A stretch of DNA of 64,000 bases, from positions 372,001 through 436,000 of the forward strand of contig CAWGDM010000003.1 in NCBI GenBank assembly GCA_963821345.1, in the 5' to 3' direction. A model generated the notes under the pieces. That model ran no database searches and was not told the origin of the DNA. It saw only the letters and a program-made list of their open reading frames with translations. How positions within the stretch are numbered: the stretch's first letter is position 1; every line of letters begins with the position of its first letter. The DNA is from WHSW01 sp963821345. GTDB taxonomy: Bacteria > Actinomycetota > Thermoleophilia > Solirubrobacterales > 70-9. The position numbers were made by a program, and so were the translations under genes. Below are positions 18,944 through 29,253 of this stretch, piece after piece.

Positions 18944-20479
18944 GGCGGGCCCAGCGCTCGAGCCGAGCCTCGACCGCGCCCGCGAGCTCGCCCGAGAGGC
19001 GAACGTCGTCCCGGTCTCGTACCGGTTCGTCGACGACTGCGAGACGCCGGTCTCGGCGTTCCTGAAGTTGCGCGATGCGTTCCCGGGGCCGTCGTTCCTG
19101 CTCGAGTCGGCCGAGCAGGGACGGTTGGGGCGCTACTCGTTCCTCGGCTTTCGCCCGCGATTGGAGCTGCGCTGGGAACAGGGCACGATGACCCGGACCG
19201 AGGGGGGCGAGGTGGTCAAGAGCGCGGTCGCCGATCCGTACGGAGCGGTCGCCGAGGCCCTGGCCGCGTTCGAGGTCGCCGAGCCCGAGCGGCTGCCGCC
19301 GTTTGCCGGCGGCGCGGTTGGCTTCTTCGGCTACGACCTGGTGCGCACCGTGGAGCCGCTCGGCGAGCCGAACCCCGACCCGCTCGGACTTCCGGACCTG
19401 GCGCTGATGGTCTGCGAGCTGATGCTCGCCTTCGACCACCAAAGACATGAGGTGACCGTGCTCGCCTACGCGTTCTTCGACGGCGAGGCGGCGGTCGAGG
19501 ATGCGTACGACCTGGCGCTGGAGCTGATCGACGAGGCCCGTGCGGCGCTGCGCGGCCCGGTGCCCCCGCCGCGGCCGCGGCCCGACCCGGCATCCGCGCC
19601 GGCGCCGGCGCCCGAGTCGTTCGAGCCGGAGGGGGTCGACGGGCCGTGGGTATCGAACCTCAACCGCGAGCACTTCGAGGCGAACGTGGCGCGGATCGTC
19701 GAGTACACGCACGCCGGCGACGCCTTCCAGGTCGTGCCGTCGCAGCGCTTCTCCGCGCCCGCCGCGGTCGAGGCGTTCTCGATCTACCGCGGCCTGCGCA
19801 CGGTCAACCCCTCCCCCTACATGTACTTCCTCGACTTCGGCGAGTTCGAGATCGCCGGCGCCTCGCCCGAGCCGCTGGTCAAGGTCCTCGGGCGCCGCGC
19901 CGAGACCCGGCCGATCGCCGGCACCTATCCGCGCGGGTCGAACGAGGAGGAGGATCGCGCCCAGGCGAAGGCGCTGCTCGACGATCCCAAGGAGCGCGCC
20001 GAGCACGTGATGCTGGTCGACCTGGGCCGCAACGACCTCGGCCGCGTCTGCGAGTACGGCACCGTCAGCGTCGACGAGTACATGGCGGTCGAGACCTACT
20101 CGCACGTCTTCCACATCGTCAGCCAGGTCTCGGGAACGCTGCGCGACGGGGTCACGGCGATGGACGTGCTGCGCTCGACGCTGCCGGCCGGGACGCTGTC
20201 GGGCGCGCCGAAGGTGCGGGCGATGCAGATCATCGACGAGCTCGAGCCGCACAAACGCTGCTCGTACGGCGGCGCGATCGGCTACCTGAGCTTCACCGGC
20301 GACCTCGACACGGCGATCCACATCCGCACGGCGGTGGTCAAGGACGGGCTGGTCCATGTTCAGGCCGGCGGCGGCACGGTCGCTGACGCGAAGCCCGACT
20401 ACGAGTACCGCGAGAGCGTCAGCAAGGCGAAGGCGATGTTCGAGGCCGTTGCGCTTGCCGAAGGTCAGGCGGAGTGGGG

Positions 20480-20483
<4 letters not shown>
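18927..20483 (+). CDS. trpE: anthranilate synthase component I
   Basis: 518 residues, normal length. TrpE converts chorismate to anthranilate with ammonia from TrpG. Landmarks are the N-terminal inhibitor-binding region (SFLLESAEQGRLGRYSFLG, whose LLES is part of the tryptophan feedback site), GAVGFFGYDLVRTVEPLG, then the catalytic domain SPYMYFLDFGEFEIAGASPE, RPIAGTYPRG, VDLGRNDLGRVC and TLPAGTLSGAPKVRAM. The LLES motif suggests feedback inhibition is retained. It overlaps hisIE upstream and trpG downstream (ATGA at 20480). Confidence 0.96.
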
Positions 20484-21036
<553 letters not shown>

Positions 21037-21037
<1 letters not shown>

Positions 21038-22066
21038 TGCCCAACGAGATCCTCACCCGCGCGATCGACGAGGTCGCCTCGGGCAGCCACCTGACATCGG
21101 ACCATGCCTCGGCGGTGCTCGACGAGGTGATGGAGGGCCGCGCCGGCGAGGTCCAGACGGCCGCCTTCCTGATCGCGCTGCGGGCGAAGGGCGAGACGGT
21201 CGCGGAGCTGGTCGGGCTGGCGCGGACGATGCGCCGCCTGGCGGCCTCGGTCGAGACCCGCCGTGACGACCTGGTCGACACGGCCGGCACCGGGGGTGGG
21301 CCGTCGACCTTCAACATCTCGACCGCGGCGGCGCTGGTCGCCGCCGGGGCCGGCTGCGCGGTCGCCAAGCACGGCAACCGCTCCAACACGAGCCGCTCGG
21401 GTTCCGCCGACCTGCTCGAGGCGCTCGGGGTCGAGATCGATCTCGAGCCCGAGGCGGTCGCCCGCTGCGTCGACGAGATCGGCTTCGGATTCATGTTCGC
21501 GCCTCGCCACCACGCGGCGATGAAGCACGTGGTCGGTGTCCGCAAGGAGCTCGGGGTGCGGACGATCTTCAACTTCCTCGGCCCGCTCACCAACCCTGCG
21601 GGGGCCGAGCGCCAGCTGCTCGGGGTCTCGGACCGCCGCTATCAGGAGACGATCGCCGAGGCGCTCGTCGGGCTCGGCTGCGAGCGAGCCCTGGTCGTCT
21701 GCTCCGACGACGGCGTCGACGAGATCAGTGTCGCCGACCGCACCCGGGTGATCGAGGTCTCCGAGGGCCGTACGGAGGAGTGGTTCGTGACCCCCGAGGA
21801 CCTCGGGATCGCGCGGGTCGAGCTCGGCTCGATCGCCGGTGGCGAGCCGGACGAGAATGCCGCCGTGGTCCGTGCCGTGCTCGGCGGCGAGCCCGGCCCG
21901 CCGCGGGACGTCGTCGTCCTCAACGCCGGAGCGGCGATCCTCGCCGGCGGCGACGGCGCACGACCTGGCCGCCGGCGTCGACCGCGCGCGCGAGGCGATC
22001 GACTCCGGCGCGGCGCTCGGGGTCCTGGAGCGGCTGACCCGCCTCAGCAGCGAGCTGGCGGCCTGA
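21037..22066 (+). CDS. trpD: anthranilate phosphoribosyltransferase (one insertion)
   Basis: TrpD joins anthranilate to PRPP. Motifs: DTAGTGGGPSTFNISTAAA (PRPP loop), VAKHGNRSNTSRSGSADLLEALG, FAPRHHAAMKHV and TIFNFLGPLTNPAGAE. Near 21954 an extra G shifts the frame; removing it gives ILAGGDAHDLAAGVDRAREAI and a 342-residue protein ending at 22066. Everything upstream of the slip is intact, so I regard the gene as functional. It is followed by trpC after 19 bases. Confidence 0.95.
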
Positions 22067-22085
22067 CGATTACCCTGCTTGGCGC

Positions 22086-22908
22086 ATGAGCAAGCTCGAC
22101 GAGCTCGTGGGGGCAGCAAGGGAGGACGTCGCCAGGCGCAAACAGCAGGTGCCGGCGGAGGACCTGCGCAACGCCGTCGGCACGCTTTCAGGCTCGCGGC
22201 CGTTCAGCGAGGCGCTGGTCCGCCCGGGCCTTTCGCTGATCGCCGAGTTCAAGCGTCGCTCGCCGAGCTCGGGCGAGATCGCCGGCGGAGCAACGGTCGC
22301 CGGCGTGGTCTCGGCCTATGAGCGCGGCGGGGCGGCAGCGCTCTCGGTGCTCACCGACGAGCGGCATTTCGGTGGCACGCTCGACGACCTGCAGGGCTGC
22401 CCGTGCCGCCTGCGGGCTACCGATCCTGCGCAAGGATTTCATCGTCGACCCCTACCAGCTCTATGAGGCGGCGGTCAACGGCGCCGACGCGGTGCTGCTG
22501 ATCGTCGCCGCGCTCGAGGATCCTGATCTGGCGACGCTCTACGAGGAGGCGAAGCTGCTCGACCTCGACTGCGTGGTCGAGGTCCACGACGAGACGGACC
22601 TCGAGCGGGCACTCGACCTCGACGTCGACGTGATCGGGATCAACAACCGCAACCTCGCCGATCTGACCGTGAATCTCAAGACCACGAACGAGCTGATCAC
22701 CGACGTGCCCGCCGGCAAGACGGTGGTCGCCGAGTCAGGTTACGACCGCGCCGAGCAGCTGCTCGAGCTGGAGCGGATCGGCTGCGACGCGGTCCTGATC
22801 GGCGAGACCCTGATGCGCTCCGGCGACCCCGAGGAGGCGGTTCGCGAGCTGACGATGGACGAGGAGCGCACCCGCGAGCACTACATGGACCGCGCCTCAG
22901 AGGGCTGA
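22086..22908 (+). CDS. trpC: indole-3-glycerol phosphate synthase (one insertion)
   Basis: TrpC closes the indole ring. Motifs: LIAEFKRRSPSSG with the catalytic Lys, LSVLTDERHFGG, LPILRKDFIVDPYQLYEA, GINNRNLADLTVNL and VAESGYDRAEQL. One extra G near 22407 breaks DDLQAARAACGLPILRKDF; removal gives 273 residues. Although it follows trpD, it has its own TACCCT (22071-22076) nine bases before the ATG, so an internal promoter is likely. Downstream lies htrA rather than trpF/B/A, which resume at 27.3 kb. Confidence 0.95.
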
Positions 22909-22979
22909 GCCGCGAGTTCTTAGCCGCGCTTACGGTTTGCGTTAGGGGCCTTTAGGAACGCCCGGGCAACCTCGGGCGC

Positions 22980-24176
22980 ATGAAGAAGCTGCTCAAGACA
23001 CCGTTTGCCTCGGCGCTCGCCGGGGGCCTCGTCGTCGCCGTCCTCGGCCTGGTCGCGCTCGGGACCGGCCTGGTCGACGCGGGAGGCGAATCGACCACCA
23101 CGACCACCACCGTCCCGGCGTCGGCGCCCGAGACCGCGCTTGCATCCGACGCCGCCGGCAAGGCGCTGACGGTGAACCAGATCTACAGCCAGGACTCGCC
23201 GGGCGTCGTCTACATCACCGCCCAGCAGAAGGCCCAGCCGACGCCGTTCAACCCGTTCGGCCAGTCGCAGGGCGGGACCGCGACCGGCTCTGGATTCGTA
23301 ATCGACAACGACGGCCACATCCTGACCAACAACCACGTGGTCGCCGGCTCCGACAACATCACCGTCCGCGTCGGCGGCGAGGACGGCCAGACGATGGACG
23401 CAACCGTCGTCGGCGCCGATCCCTCGACCGACGTCGCGGTGCTCAAGGTCGACAACTCCGACCAGCTGCAGCCGCTGGAGCTCGGCTCCTCCTCCGGGGT
23501 CAAGGTCGGCGATCCGGTGGTCGCGATCGGCAACCCGTTCGGGCTCGACCGCACCGCGACCGCCGGGATCGTCTCCGCGGTCCAGCGCCAGATCGACGCC
23601 CCGAACGGGTTCACGATCGAGAACGCGATCCAGACCGACGCGCCGATCAACCCCGGCAACTCGGGCGGTCCACTGCTCGACGCCGAGGGCAAGGTGATCG
23701 GGATCAACTCGCAGATCGAGTCCGGCGGCCAGAGCGAGGGCAACGTCGGGATCGGCTTCGCGGTCCCGATCGACACCGCCCAGGAGATCGCCCAGCAGCT
23801 GATCTCCAACGGATCGGTCGAGCATGCCTACATGGGGATCAGCGGCGGCGACCTGACGCCCGAGATCGCCGACGTGCTCAACCTCGACGCCAACAGCGGC
23901 GCCCTCGTGCAGGCGGTCGTCCCCAACAGCCCCGCCGACAAGGCCGGGATCCAGGCGGGTGATGCGACCGTGACCGTTGGCGGCGCGCGGGTCCGCGCCG
24001 GAGGCGACGTGATCACCGCGGTCGACGGTAACCCCGTCTCCGGCATGGACGACGTAATCGCCGCGGTCGATGCGAAGCAGCCCGGCGACTCGCTGCAGCT
24101 GACGCTGCTGCGCGGCGGGGACACCCGCAACGTGACCGTCGAGCTCGCCGAGCGCCCGGCGCACGTGAGCGGCTGA
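22980..24176 (+). CDS. HtrA/DegP-like serine protease, membrane-anchored
   Basis: 398 residues. An N-terminal membrane segment (about 10-33) is followed by a Thr-rich linker, a trypsin-like domain with the triad His (LTNNHVVAG), Asp (PSTDVAVLK) and Ser (NPGNSGGPLL), and one PDZ domain (about 300-395; GALVQAVVPNSPADKAGIQ, GDVITAVDG). Such S1C proteases degrade or refold misfolded exported proteins. The gene is flanked by trpC and the proline catabolic genes. The 71-base gap upstream ends in a GCCCG...CGGGC hairpin directly before the ATG, which could mask initiation. Confidence 0.92.
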   Translation: MKKLLKTPFASALAGGLVVAVLGLVALGTGLVDAGGESTTTTTTVPASAPETALASDAAGKALTVNQIYSQDSPGVVYITAQQKAQPTPFNPFGQSQGGTATGSGFVIDNDGHILTNNHVVAGSDNITVRVGGEDGQTMDATVVGADPSTDVAVLKVDNSDQLQPLELGSSSGVKVGDPVVAIGNPFGLDRTATAGIVSAVQRQIDAPNGFTIENAIQTDAPINPGNSGGPLLDAEGKVIGINSQIESGGQSEGNVGIGFAVPIDTAQEIAQQLISNGSVEHAYMGISGGDLTPEIADVLNLDANSGALVQAVVPNSPADKAGIQAGDATVTVGGARVRAGGDVITAVDGNPVSGMDDVIAAVDAKQPGDSLQLTLLRGGDTRNVTVELAERPAHVSG

Positions 24177-24222
24177 GCGACCCAGAGCCCATCCCAGGGA
24201 ACCCACGAACGGGCCGGCCTGT

Positions 24223-24268
24223 GAGGCGGAGCGAAGCGAAGCCGAGCCGCGCCGCTGTTGAGGCGCCT
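24223..24268 (+). repeat. ~45-bp dispersed repeat, copy A
   Basis: Runs from TGAGGCGGAGCG to GAGGCGCCT between htrA and the aldehyde dehydrogenase gene. Copy B follows four bases later, forming a direct tandem pair. The family consensus, read the other way, is AGGCGCCTCAAC-GGCGGCGCGGCTCGGCT-(CG-rich)-CTCCGCCTCA. Confidence 0.85.
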
Positions 24269-24272
24269 AGTA

Positions 24273-24313
24273 GAGGCGGAGCGAAGCGAAGCCGAGCCGC
24301 TGTTGAGGCGCCT
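24273..24313 (+). repeat. ~45-bp dispersed repeat, copy B
   Basis: Same element as copy A but lacking five bases in the middle. Its AGGCGCCT end overlaps the stop codon of the aldehyde dehydrogenase gene on the minus strand (24312-24314). Confidence 0.85.
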
Positions 24314-25907
24314 AGTGTGTGCCGGCCCGTTCGTCGTTCGGCGCCGCGTGCGTGGAGAGGCCGTGGCGCATGGTGTTCTCGCTGACGACGCGCGTGCGGG
24401 TGAACTGGCGCAGGTAGTCGGGGCCGCCGGCCTGGGCGCCGATCCCCGAGAGCCGGCCGCCGCCGAACGGCTGCCGGGCCACCATCGCTCCGGTGGTCGA
24501 GCGGTTGACGTAGAGGTTCCCGGCCGGAATCGATTCGGCGACCCGCTCGATCGTTCGCGGGTCGCGAGAGAAGAGTCCGGCGGTGAGCGCGAAGGGCAGC
24601 GCGTCGATAGTCGCCAGCGCCTCGTCGACGTTGCGCACCGGCTCCAGGCAGAGCAGCGGCCCGAAGATCTCCTCGCGCAGGGCCGGATCGTCCCCGGGTA
24701 GGTCGGTGGCGATCGCCGGCGCGGAGAACCAGCCCTCGGCGGGGACGTCGCGCGGCTCGGTCAACAGCCGCCCCCGGGTCGCGGCCCGGTCGCGGTAGAC
24801 GGCCACTCGGTCGCGCGCCTCGGCCTCGATCAGCGGCGGGACGTCGGTCGCAAAGCTCTCCGCCCGGCCGACGATCAGCGCGTCGGTGGCACCGGCAAGC
24901 CGCTCGGCGAGCTGGTCGGCGATCGCCTCGTGGGCGAGCACCCGGGACGCTGCCGAGCACTTCTGGCCGGCGAACCCGAAGGCCGAGTCGACGATCGCGG
25001 GCACCGCGTCGTCGAGGTCGGCGTCGGCGTCAACGATCACGCAGTTCTTGCCGCCCATCTCGGCGATCACCCGCTTCACGTGGTTCTGGCCCGGGCGCAC
25101 CTCGGCGGCCGAGCGGACGATCTCGAGCCCGACCGCGCCCGAGCCCGTAAACGCGATCACGTCCACCCGCGGGTTGGCTACGAGCGCCGCTCCCGCCTCT
25201 CCGGCTCCTGGGAGCAGCGCCAGCGCCGCCGATGGCACGCCGGCCGCGTGCAGCGCCTCGACCAGCGCCAGCGCGCAGCCCGGCGATTGCTCGGCGGGCT
25301 TGAGCACGACCGCGTTGCCGGCCGCGAGCGCCGCCGCAGTCATCCCTGCGGGGATCGCGAGCGGAAAGTTCCACGGCGCGATCACCGCCGCCACCCCGAG
25401 CGGCTCGTAGCGCATCGTGTTGCGCTCGCCGGGCGCAGGGGCGAGCGGCGGCGCGGCGTCCAGTCCCGCAGCTCCGCCGGCGTAGTACTCGAGGAAGTCG
25501 ATCGCCTCGCAGACGTCTGCGTCGGCTTCGCGCCACGGCTTCGCGCACTCGCGTACCTGTACCGCGGCGAGCTCGGGCCGCCGCTCGCGCAGCCGCGCCG
25601 CGGCCGCGCGCAGGGTCCCGCCCCGCTCGGCGCCGCTGCGCTGCCGCCACTCTGCGGCGCCGGCGGTCGCGGCCTCGACGGCGTCCCGCGCCTCGGCCCC
25701 GCCGGCGAGGCCGGCGCTGGCGACCAGGCGGCCGGGTGCGCCCGGGTCGGTCGACTCGAGCCCGGCCGTGGAGCCGCGATCGCCGCCGATCAGGATCGGG
25801 ACCTCGACCGGTAGCCGGCGATCGAGGTCGGCGAGCGCCGCCAGGAGCTGGTCGCGCACGTCACCACGGCGCAGCTCGAGCGTCGGTTCGTTACGCCAGT
25901 CACTCAC
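24312..25907 (-). CDS. L-glutamate gamma-semialdehyde (P5C) dehydrogenase, aldehyde dehydrogenase family
   Basis: 531 residues. Aldehyde dehydrogenase signatures: APWNFPLAIPAGM, VLKPAEQSP, FTGSGAVGLEI, EMGGKN (general base Glu) and GFAGQKCSAASR with the catalytic Cys. Length, the N-terminal extension and the adjacent proline dehydrogenase gene point to the second step of proline degradation, oxidation of glutamate semialdehyde to glutamate with NAD+ (RocA/PutA C-terminal type). Transcribed from proline dehydrogenase into this gene, with repeat copy C in the 46-base gap; probably one operon. Confidence 0.88.
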   Translation of the reverse strand: MSDWRNEPTLELRRGDVRDQLLAALADLDRRLPVEVPILIGGDRGSTAGLESTDPGAPGRLVASAGLAGGAEARDAVEAATAGAAEWRQRSGAERGGTLRAAAARLRERRPELAAVQVRECAKPWREADADVCEAIDFLEYYAGGAAGLDAAPPLAPAPGERNTMRYEPLGVAAVIAPWNFPLAIPAGMTAAALAAGNAVVLKPAEQSPGCALALVEALHAAGVPSAALALLPGAGEAGAALVANPRVDVIAFTGSGAVGLEIVRSAAEVRPGQNHVKRVIAEMGGKNCVIVDADADLDDAVPAIVDSAFGFAGQKCSAASRVLAHEAIADQLAERLAGATDALIVGRAESFATDVPPLIEAEARDRVAVYRDRAATRGRLLTEPRDVPAEGWFSAPAIATDLPGDDPALREEIFGPLLCLEPVRNVDEALATIDALPFALTAGLFSRDPRTIERVAESIPAGNLYVNRSTTGAMVARQPFGGGRLSGIGAQAGGPDYLRQFTRTRVVSENTMRHGLSTHAAPNDERAGTH

Positions 25908-25910
25908 GGG

Positions 25911-25955
25911 AGGCGCCTCAAAGGCGGCTCGGCTCGGCTCGCTGCGCTCCGCCTC
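25911..25955 (-). repeat. ~45-bp dispersed repeat, copy C
   Basis: Inverted relative to copies A and B when read on plus: AGGCGCCTCAAAGGCGGCTCGG through to GCTCCGCCTCA. On the minus strand it begins with the TGA that ends the proline dehydrogenase gene (25954-25956), so the element supplies that stop codon. Confidence 0.85.
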
Positions 25956-27324
25956 ACGGCGCCGCCAACAGCTCGTCGAGTGGCGCGCCGCTCTGCTGGG
26001 CGTGCAGGAAGGAGTCGTTGGCGCTGTTCTCCAGCAGCCGCCGCACCAGGTATGCCATCCCGGCGACCAGGTCGCCGACGGGGCAATAGGCGCGGACGCG
26101 GAGGCGCTCAGATCGCAGCGCCTCGGCGAGCTCGTCGCCGAGGCCGCGGAGCACCTGGAGCTCGAGCTCGTCGTCGCCGCCGCCCGTCAGCCGGTTGTAG
26201 GCGATCGCGTGCGAGACCGAGCGCAGGTTGTGCGAGGCGATCGCGACCCGCATCTGCGGCCGCGCATCCAGCAGGCGCCGGGTCAGCTGCTCGAAGTTGC
26301 GATCGCATGCCGCCTTGTCCTCGAACACCGGCGGCGTCCAGCCGTGGCTTCGCGCCTCGACCACCTCGTGATCCCAGTAGGCGCCCTTGACGAGGCGGAC
26401 GACCAGCGGCAGCTCGCGCGCGGTTGCCTGGGACCACTCCAACAGGCGGTCGAAGTGGGCGGGGGAGTCGCGCAGGTAAGCCTGCAGGACGACGCCGGCC
26501 GACGGCCCGGTGGAGAACTCCGGCTCGCCGAGCAATCCGAGCACCAGTTCGGCGATCGTCTCGTGGGCGTCGAGTGACTCCATGTCGACGTGCAGGTGGG
26601 CGCCGACGTCGCGGGCCAGCCGCAGCAGCGGGCGCAGGCGCTCGGCGGCGTCGTCGCGACCCACCTCCGGCGCCTCGGGCCGGATCAGCGGCGTCAGCGC
26701 GGTCACCTTGACCGAGAGATTGACCCTGGGCAGCGCCCCGGCCGAGTCGCGTTCCAGCCACACGCGCGCCGGCCAGCGAGCGGCGGCCTCCGCGAGCGTC
26801 GAGAGCGCCTCCTCGCAGCGGGCCGCGTACCGATCGGCCTCGGCCGTGGTCACGGTCGCCTCCCCGAGCAGGTCGACCGAGTTGGCGATCCCGTCGCGCC
26901 ACAGGTCCGCAAGGGTCCCGAGCGCCGCGGCGGGGGTCTCGCCGACGATGAACCTGTGCGCCATGTGGCGCACCCCGGCCGCGGTCGCCGCGCCCAGCGC
27001 CCGCCGCCCGGCCCCGGTTCCGGCGACTCGCATCGCCGCCTCGATCGACGGCGGGCGCTCCCCCACCTCGTCGAGGTAGGCCACCAGGTGCGCGCCGAGC
27101 TCGTCGACCGAGCGGCAGGCCGGGGTCACGTCCACGAGCCGGAACAACGCGGCCGCCAGCTCTTGATCACGGGATGTCAGCTGCATCGCCTTCTGGTCGA
27201 GCGAGCGCATCGGATGGCGCGATGCGCCGGGGAAGCGCGCGTCGAGCTCCCGCCCGATCCGTTGAACGTCGTCCTCGAGGCCCGCTGGGGGCGATGCGAG
27301 CCCCCCTGGTCCTGACCCGATCAT
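25954..27324 (-). CDS. proline dehydrogenase
   Basis: 456 residues; FAD-dependent TIM-barrel that oxidises proline to pyrroline-5-carboxylate. Family motifs are HLHVDMESLDAHE, VVLQAYLRDSP, PLVVRLVKGAYWDHE and VAIASHNLRSVSHA, with YCPVGDLVAGMAYLVRRLLENSAN near the end. In many bacteria this is fused to the P5C dehydrogenase as PutA; here the two are separate, adjacent genes. The ATG at 27324 follows TAGCGT on its strand by nine bases, and that hexamer overlaps the promoter of divergent trpF. Confidence 0.93.
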   Translation of the reverse strand: MIGSGPGGLASPPAGLEDDVQRIGRELDARFPGASRHPMRSLDQKAMQLTSRDQELAAALFRLVDVTPACRSVDELGAHLVAYLDEVGERPPSIEAAMRVAGTGAGRRALGAATAAGVRHMAHRFIVGETPAAALGTLADLWRDGIANSVDLLGEATVTTAEADRYAARCEEALSTLAEAAARWPARVWLERDSAGALPRVNLSVKVTALTPLIRPEAPEVGRDDAAERLRPLLRLARDVGAHLHVDMESLDAHETIAELVLGLLGEPEFSTGPSAGVVLQAYLRDSPAHFDRLLEWSQATARELPLVVRLVKGAYWDHEVVEARSHGWTPPVFEDKAACDRNFEQLTRRLLDARPQMRVAIASHNLRSVSHAIAYNRLTGGGDDELELQVLRGLGDELAEALRSERLRVRAYCPVGDLVAGMAYLVRRLLENSANDSFLHAQQSGAPLDELLAAP

Positions 27325-27332
27325 CCAGTCCC

Positions 27333-27339
27333 TACGCTA
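27333..27339. promoter_or_regulatory. overlapping divergent -10 hexamers (proline dehydrogenase/trpF)
   Basis: The seven bases TACGCTA contain TACGCT on plus (11 bases before the trpF ATG) and TAGCGT on minus (9 bases before the proline dehydrogenase ATG), displaced by one base. Initiation in the two directions should be mutually exclusive. It would couple tryptophan synthesis and proline degradation without any dedicated regulator. Confidence 0.5.
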
Positions 27340-27349
27340 CTCCGACCCC

Positions 27350-27994
27350 ATGCGAGTCAAGTTCTGCGGCATCACCAGAATCGAGGACGCGCGCGAGGCG
27401 GTGCGCCTCGGCGCCTGGGCGATCGGGCTCAACTACTGGGCGCAGAGCCCGCGGCGTTGCGATCCGCAGACCGCGGTCGCGATCAGCGCCGAGCTGCGCC
27501 GCCAGGCGCTGATCGTCGGCGTGTTCGTGAACGCGCCACTCGACGTGGTCGTGGCCGCGGCCGAGGACGGCCAACTCGGTGCCCTGCAGCTGCACGGCGA
27601 CGAGGGGCCGGCCTTCTGCCAGGAGGCGGCGCGACGCACCGGTTGCAAGGTGATCAAGGCTCTGCGGGTCCGCAGCGCCGCCGACATCCAGGCCAGCGAG
27701 GCGTTTCGCACGGACTTCCACCTCTTCGATGCACATCGGCCCGGACGGCCCGGCGGCACCGGCGCCAGCTTCGACTGGGAGCTGACCGCGGGGCGCCCTC
27801 CGGAGATCCCGATGATCCTCGCCGGCGGGTTGACCGCGGACAACGTCGCCGGGGCGATCGAGGTCGCCCACCCGTTTGCCGTCGACGTCGCCAGCGGGAT
27901 CGAGTCGTCGCCGGGGGTCAAGGACCACGCGGCGATGGCCGCGTTCGCCGAGGCGGCTGGGATCCGGGCTCCCGCTCCCGAGGCCGCCCGATGA
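27350..27994 (+). CDS. trpF: phosphoribosylanthranilate isomerase
   Basis: 214 residues, (beta/alpha)8 isomerase. MRVKFCGITRIEDA holds the catalytic Cys, LQLHGDE and MILAGGLTADNV are conserved, and VDVASGIESSPGVKDH contains the substrate-phosphate loop. The FDAHRPGRPGGTGASFDW segment carries the catalytic Asp, usually in the form LD; here it is FDAH, a small but acceptable variation. Its stop overlaps the trpB ATG (ATGA). Confidence 0.95.
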   Translation: MRVKFCGITRIEDAREAVRLGAWAIGLNYWAQSPRRCDPQTAVAISAELRRQALIVGVFVNAPLDVVVAAAEDGQLGALQLHGDEGPAFCQEAARRTGCKVIKALRVRSAADIQASEAFRTDFHLFDAHRPGRPGGTGASFDWELTAGRPPEIPMILAGGLTADNVAGAIEVAHPFAVDVASGIESSPGVKDHAAMAAFAEAAGIRAPAPEAAR

Positions 27995-29253
27995 GCGGCG
28001 CGGCCGGTGGGGTGGGCGCCTCGGTCGGCATCGACGAGCGCTTCGGCCCGTACGGCGGGCGGTTCGTGCCCGAGGTGCTGATCGCGGCGCTCGACGAGCT
28101 CACCCTTGCCTGGGCCGAGGCCCGCGACGATCCCGGGTTCGGGGCCGAGCTGAACGGCCTGTTGCGCGACTTCGTCGGCCGCCCGACGCCGCTCTATCTG
28201 GCCGAGCGGCTCTCGGAGCGGATCGGCCGTCGCGTGTACCTGAAGCGCGAGGACCTCGCCCACACCGGCGCTCACAAGATCAACAACGCGGTCGGCCAGG
28301 CGCTGCTCGCCCGGCGGATGGGCAAGACGCGGGTGATCGCCGAGACCGGGGCCGGCCAGCACGGCGTCGCCTCGGCGACCGCCTGCGCGCTGCTGGGGCT
28401 GGAGTGCGTCGTCTACATGGGGACCGAGGACATGCGCCGCCAGGCGCCCAACGTGGAGCGCATGCGCCTGCTTGGAGCCGAGGTCGCCCCGGTCGAGGCC
28501 GGGGCGCGGACGCTCAAGGAAGCCGTCAGCGCCGCGATTCGCGACTGGGTCACCAACGTCGCCAGCACCCACTACATCATCGGCTCGGCGGTCGGCCCGG
28601 CGCCGTACCCGGCGCTCGTCCGCGACCTGCAGCTGGTGATCGGCTCCGAGGCGCGCGAGCAGGCGCTGGCCGCCGAAAGCGCCCTGCCGGCGCGGGTGAT
28701 CGCCTGCGTCGGCGGCGGCTCGAACTCGATCGGCACCTTCGTCCCCTTCCTCGACGACGCCGGGGTCGAGCTGATCGGGGTCGAGGCGGCTGGGGAGGGG
28801 ATCGACAGCGGCCGCACAGGTGCCTCGCTGACCGCCGGGCGGACCGGGGTCCTGCACGGGGCGCTCTCGGCGGTGCTCGCCGACGATGACGGCCAGATCC
28901 TCGAGGCACATTCGGTCTCGGCCGGGCTCGACTATCCCGGCGTCGGGCCTCAACACGCCTTCCTTCGCGACAGCGGCCGGGTCCGCTACGAGGCGGTCAC
29001 CGACGACGAGGCTCTGCGCGCGTTCCGCGAGCTCGCCCGGCTCGAGGGGATCATCCCGGCGCTCGAGCCCAGCCACGCGATCGCGTGGTTGCTGCGCAAC
29101 CCCGCGACCGCGAATACACACCGCGCCACCTCCTCGGCTTCGCCTGCGGGGGTGCGCGGGTCAGCCCAAGGACGGCCCTACGACGTCCTGACCTTGAGCG
29201 GCCGTGGCGACAAGGACCTGGCCGAGGTCGTCGAGCGGCTCGGTGATGGCTGA
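27991..29253 (+). CDS. trpB: tryptophan synthase beta chain
   Basis: 420 residues. PLP-binding Lys in HKINNAVGQAL, ETGAGQHGVASATA, GGGSNSIGTF (phosphate loop) and LSGRGDKDL near the end. It condenses indole with serine. The C-terminal part has an unusual insert before YDVLTLSGRGDKDL: residues ATSSASPAGVR are encoded by a dispersed 31-bp repeat (29125-29155). The insert falls where relatives are shorter, so it probably forms a surface loop. Start ATG overlaps the trpF stop; trpA starts eight bases before the trpB stop. Confidence 0.95.
   Translation: MSGAAGGVGASVGIDERFGPYGGRFVPEVLIAALDELTLAWAEARDDPGFGAELNGLLRDFVGRPTPLYLAERLSERIGRRVYLKREDLAHTGAHKINNAVGQALLARRMGKTRVIAETGAGQHGVASATACALLGLECVVYMGTEDMRRQAPNVERMRLLGAEVAPVEAGARTLKEAVSAAIRDWVTNVASTHYIIGSAVGPAPYPALVRDLQLVIGSEAREQALAAESALPARVIACVGGGSNSIGTFVPFLDDAGVELIGVEAAGEGIDSGRTGASLTAGRTGVLHGALSAVLADDDGQILEAHSVSAGLDYPGVGPQHAFLRDSGRVRYEAVTDDEALRAFRELARLEGIIPALEPSHAIAWLLRNPATANTHRATSSASPAGVRGSAQGRPYDVLTLSGRGDKDLAEVVERLGDG
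29125..29155 (-). repeat. 31-bp dispersed repeat, copy 2 (inside trpB)
   Basis: Exact reverse complement of 12317-12347 in prmA. Because it is inverted, it adds different residues here (ATSSASPAGV) from those in prmA (GTPAGEAEEV), yet both readings are open and in frame with the host. Confidence 0.85.
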
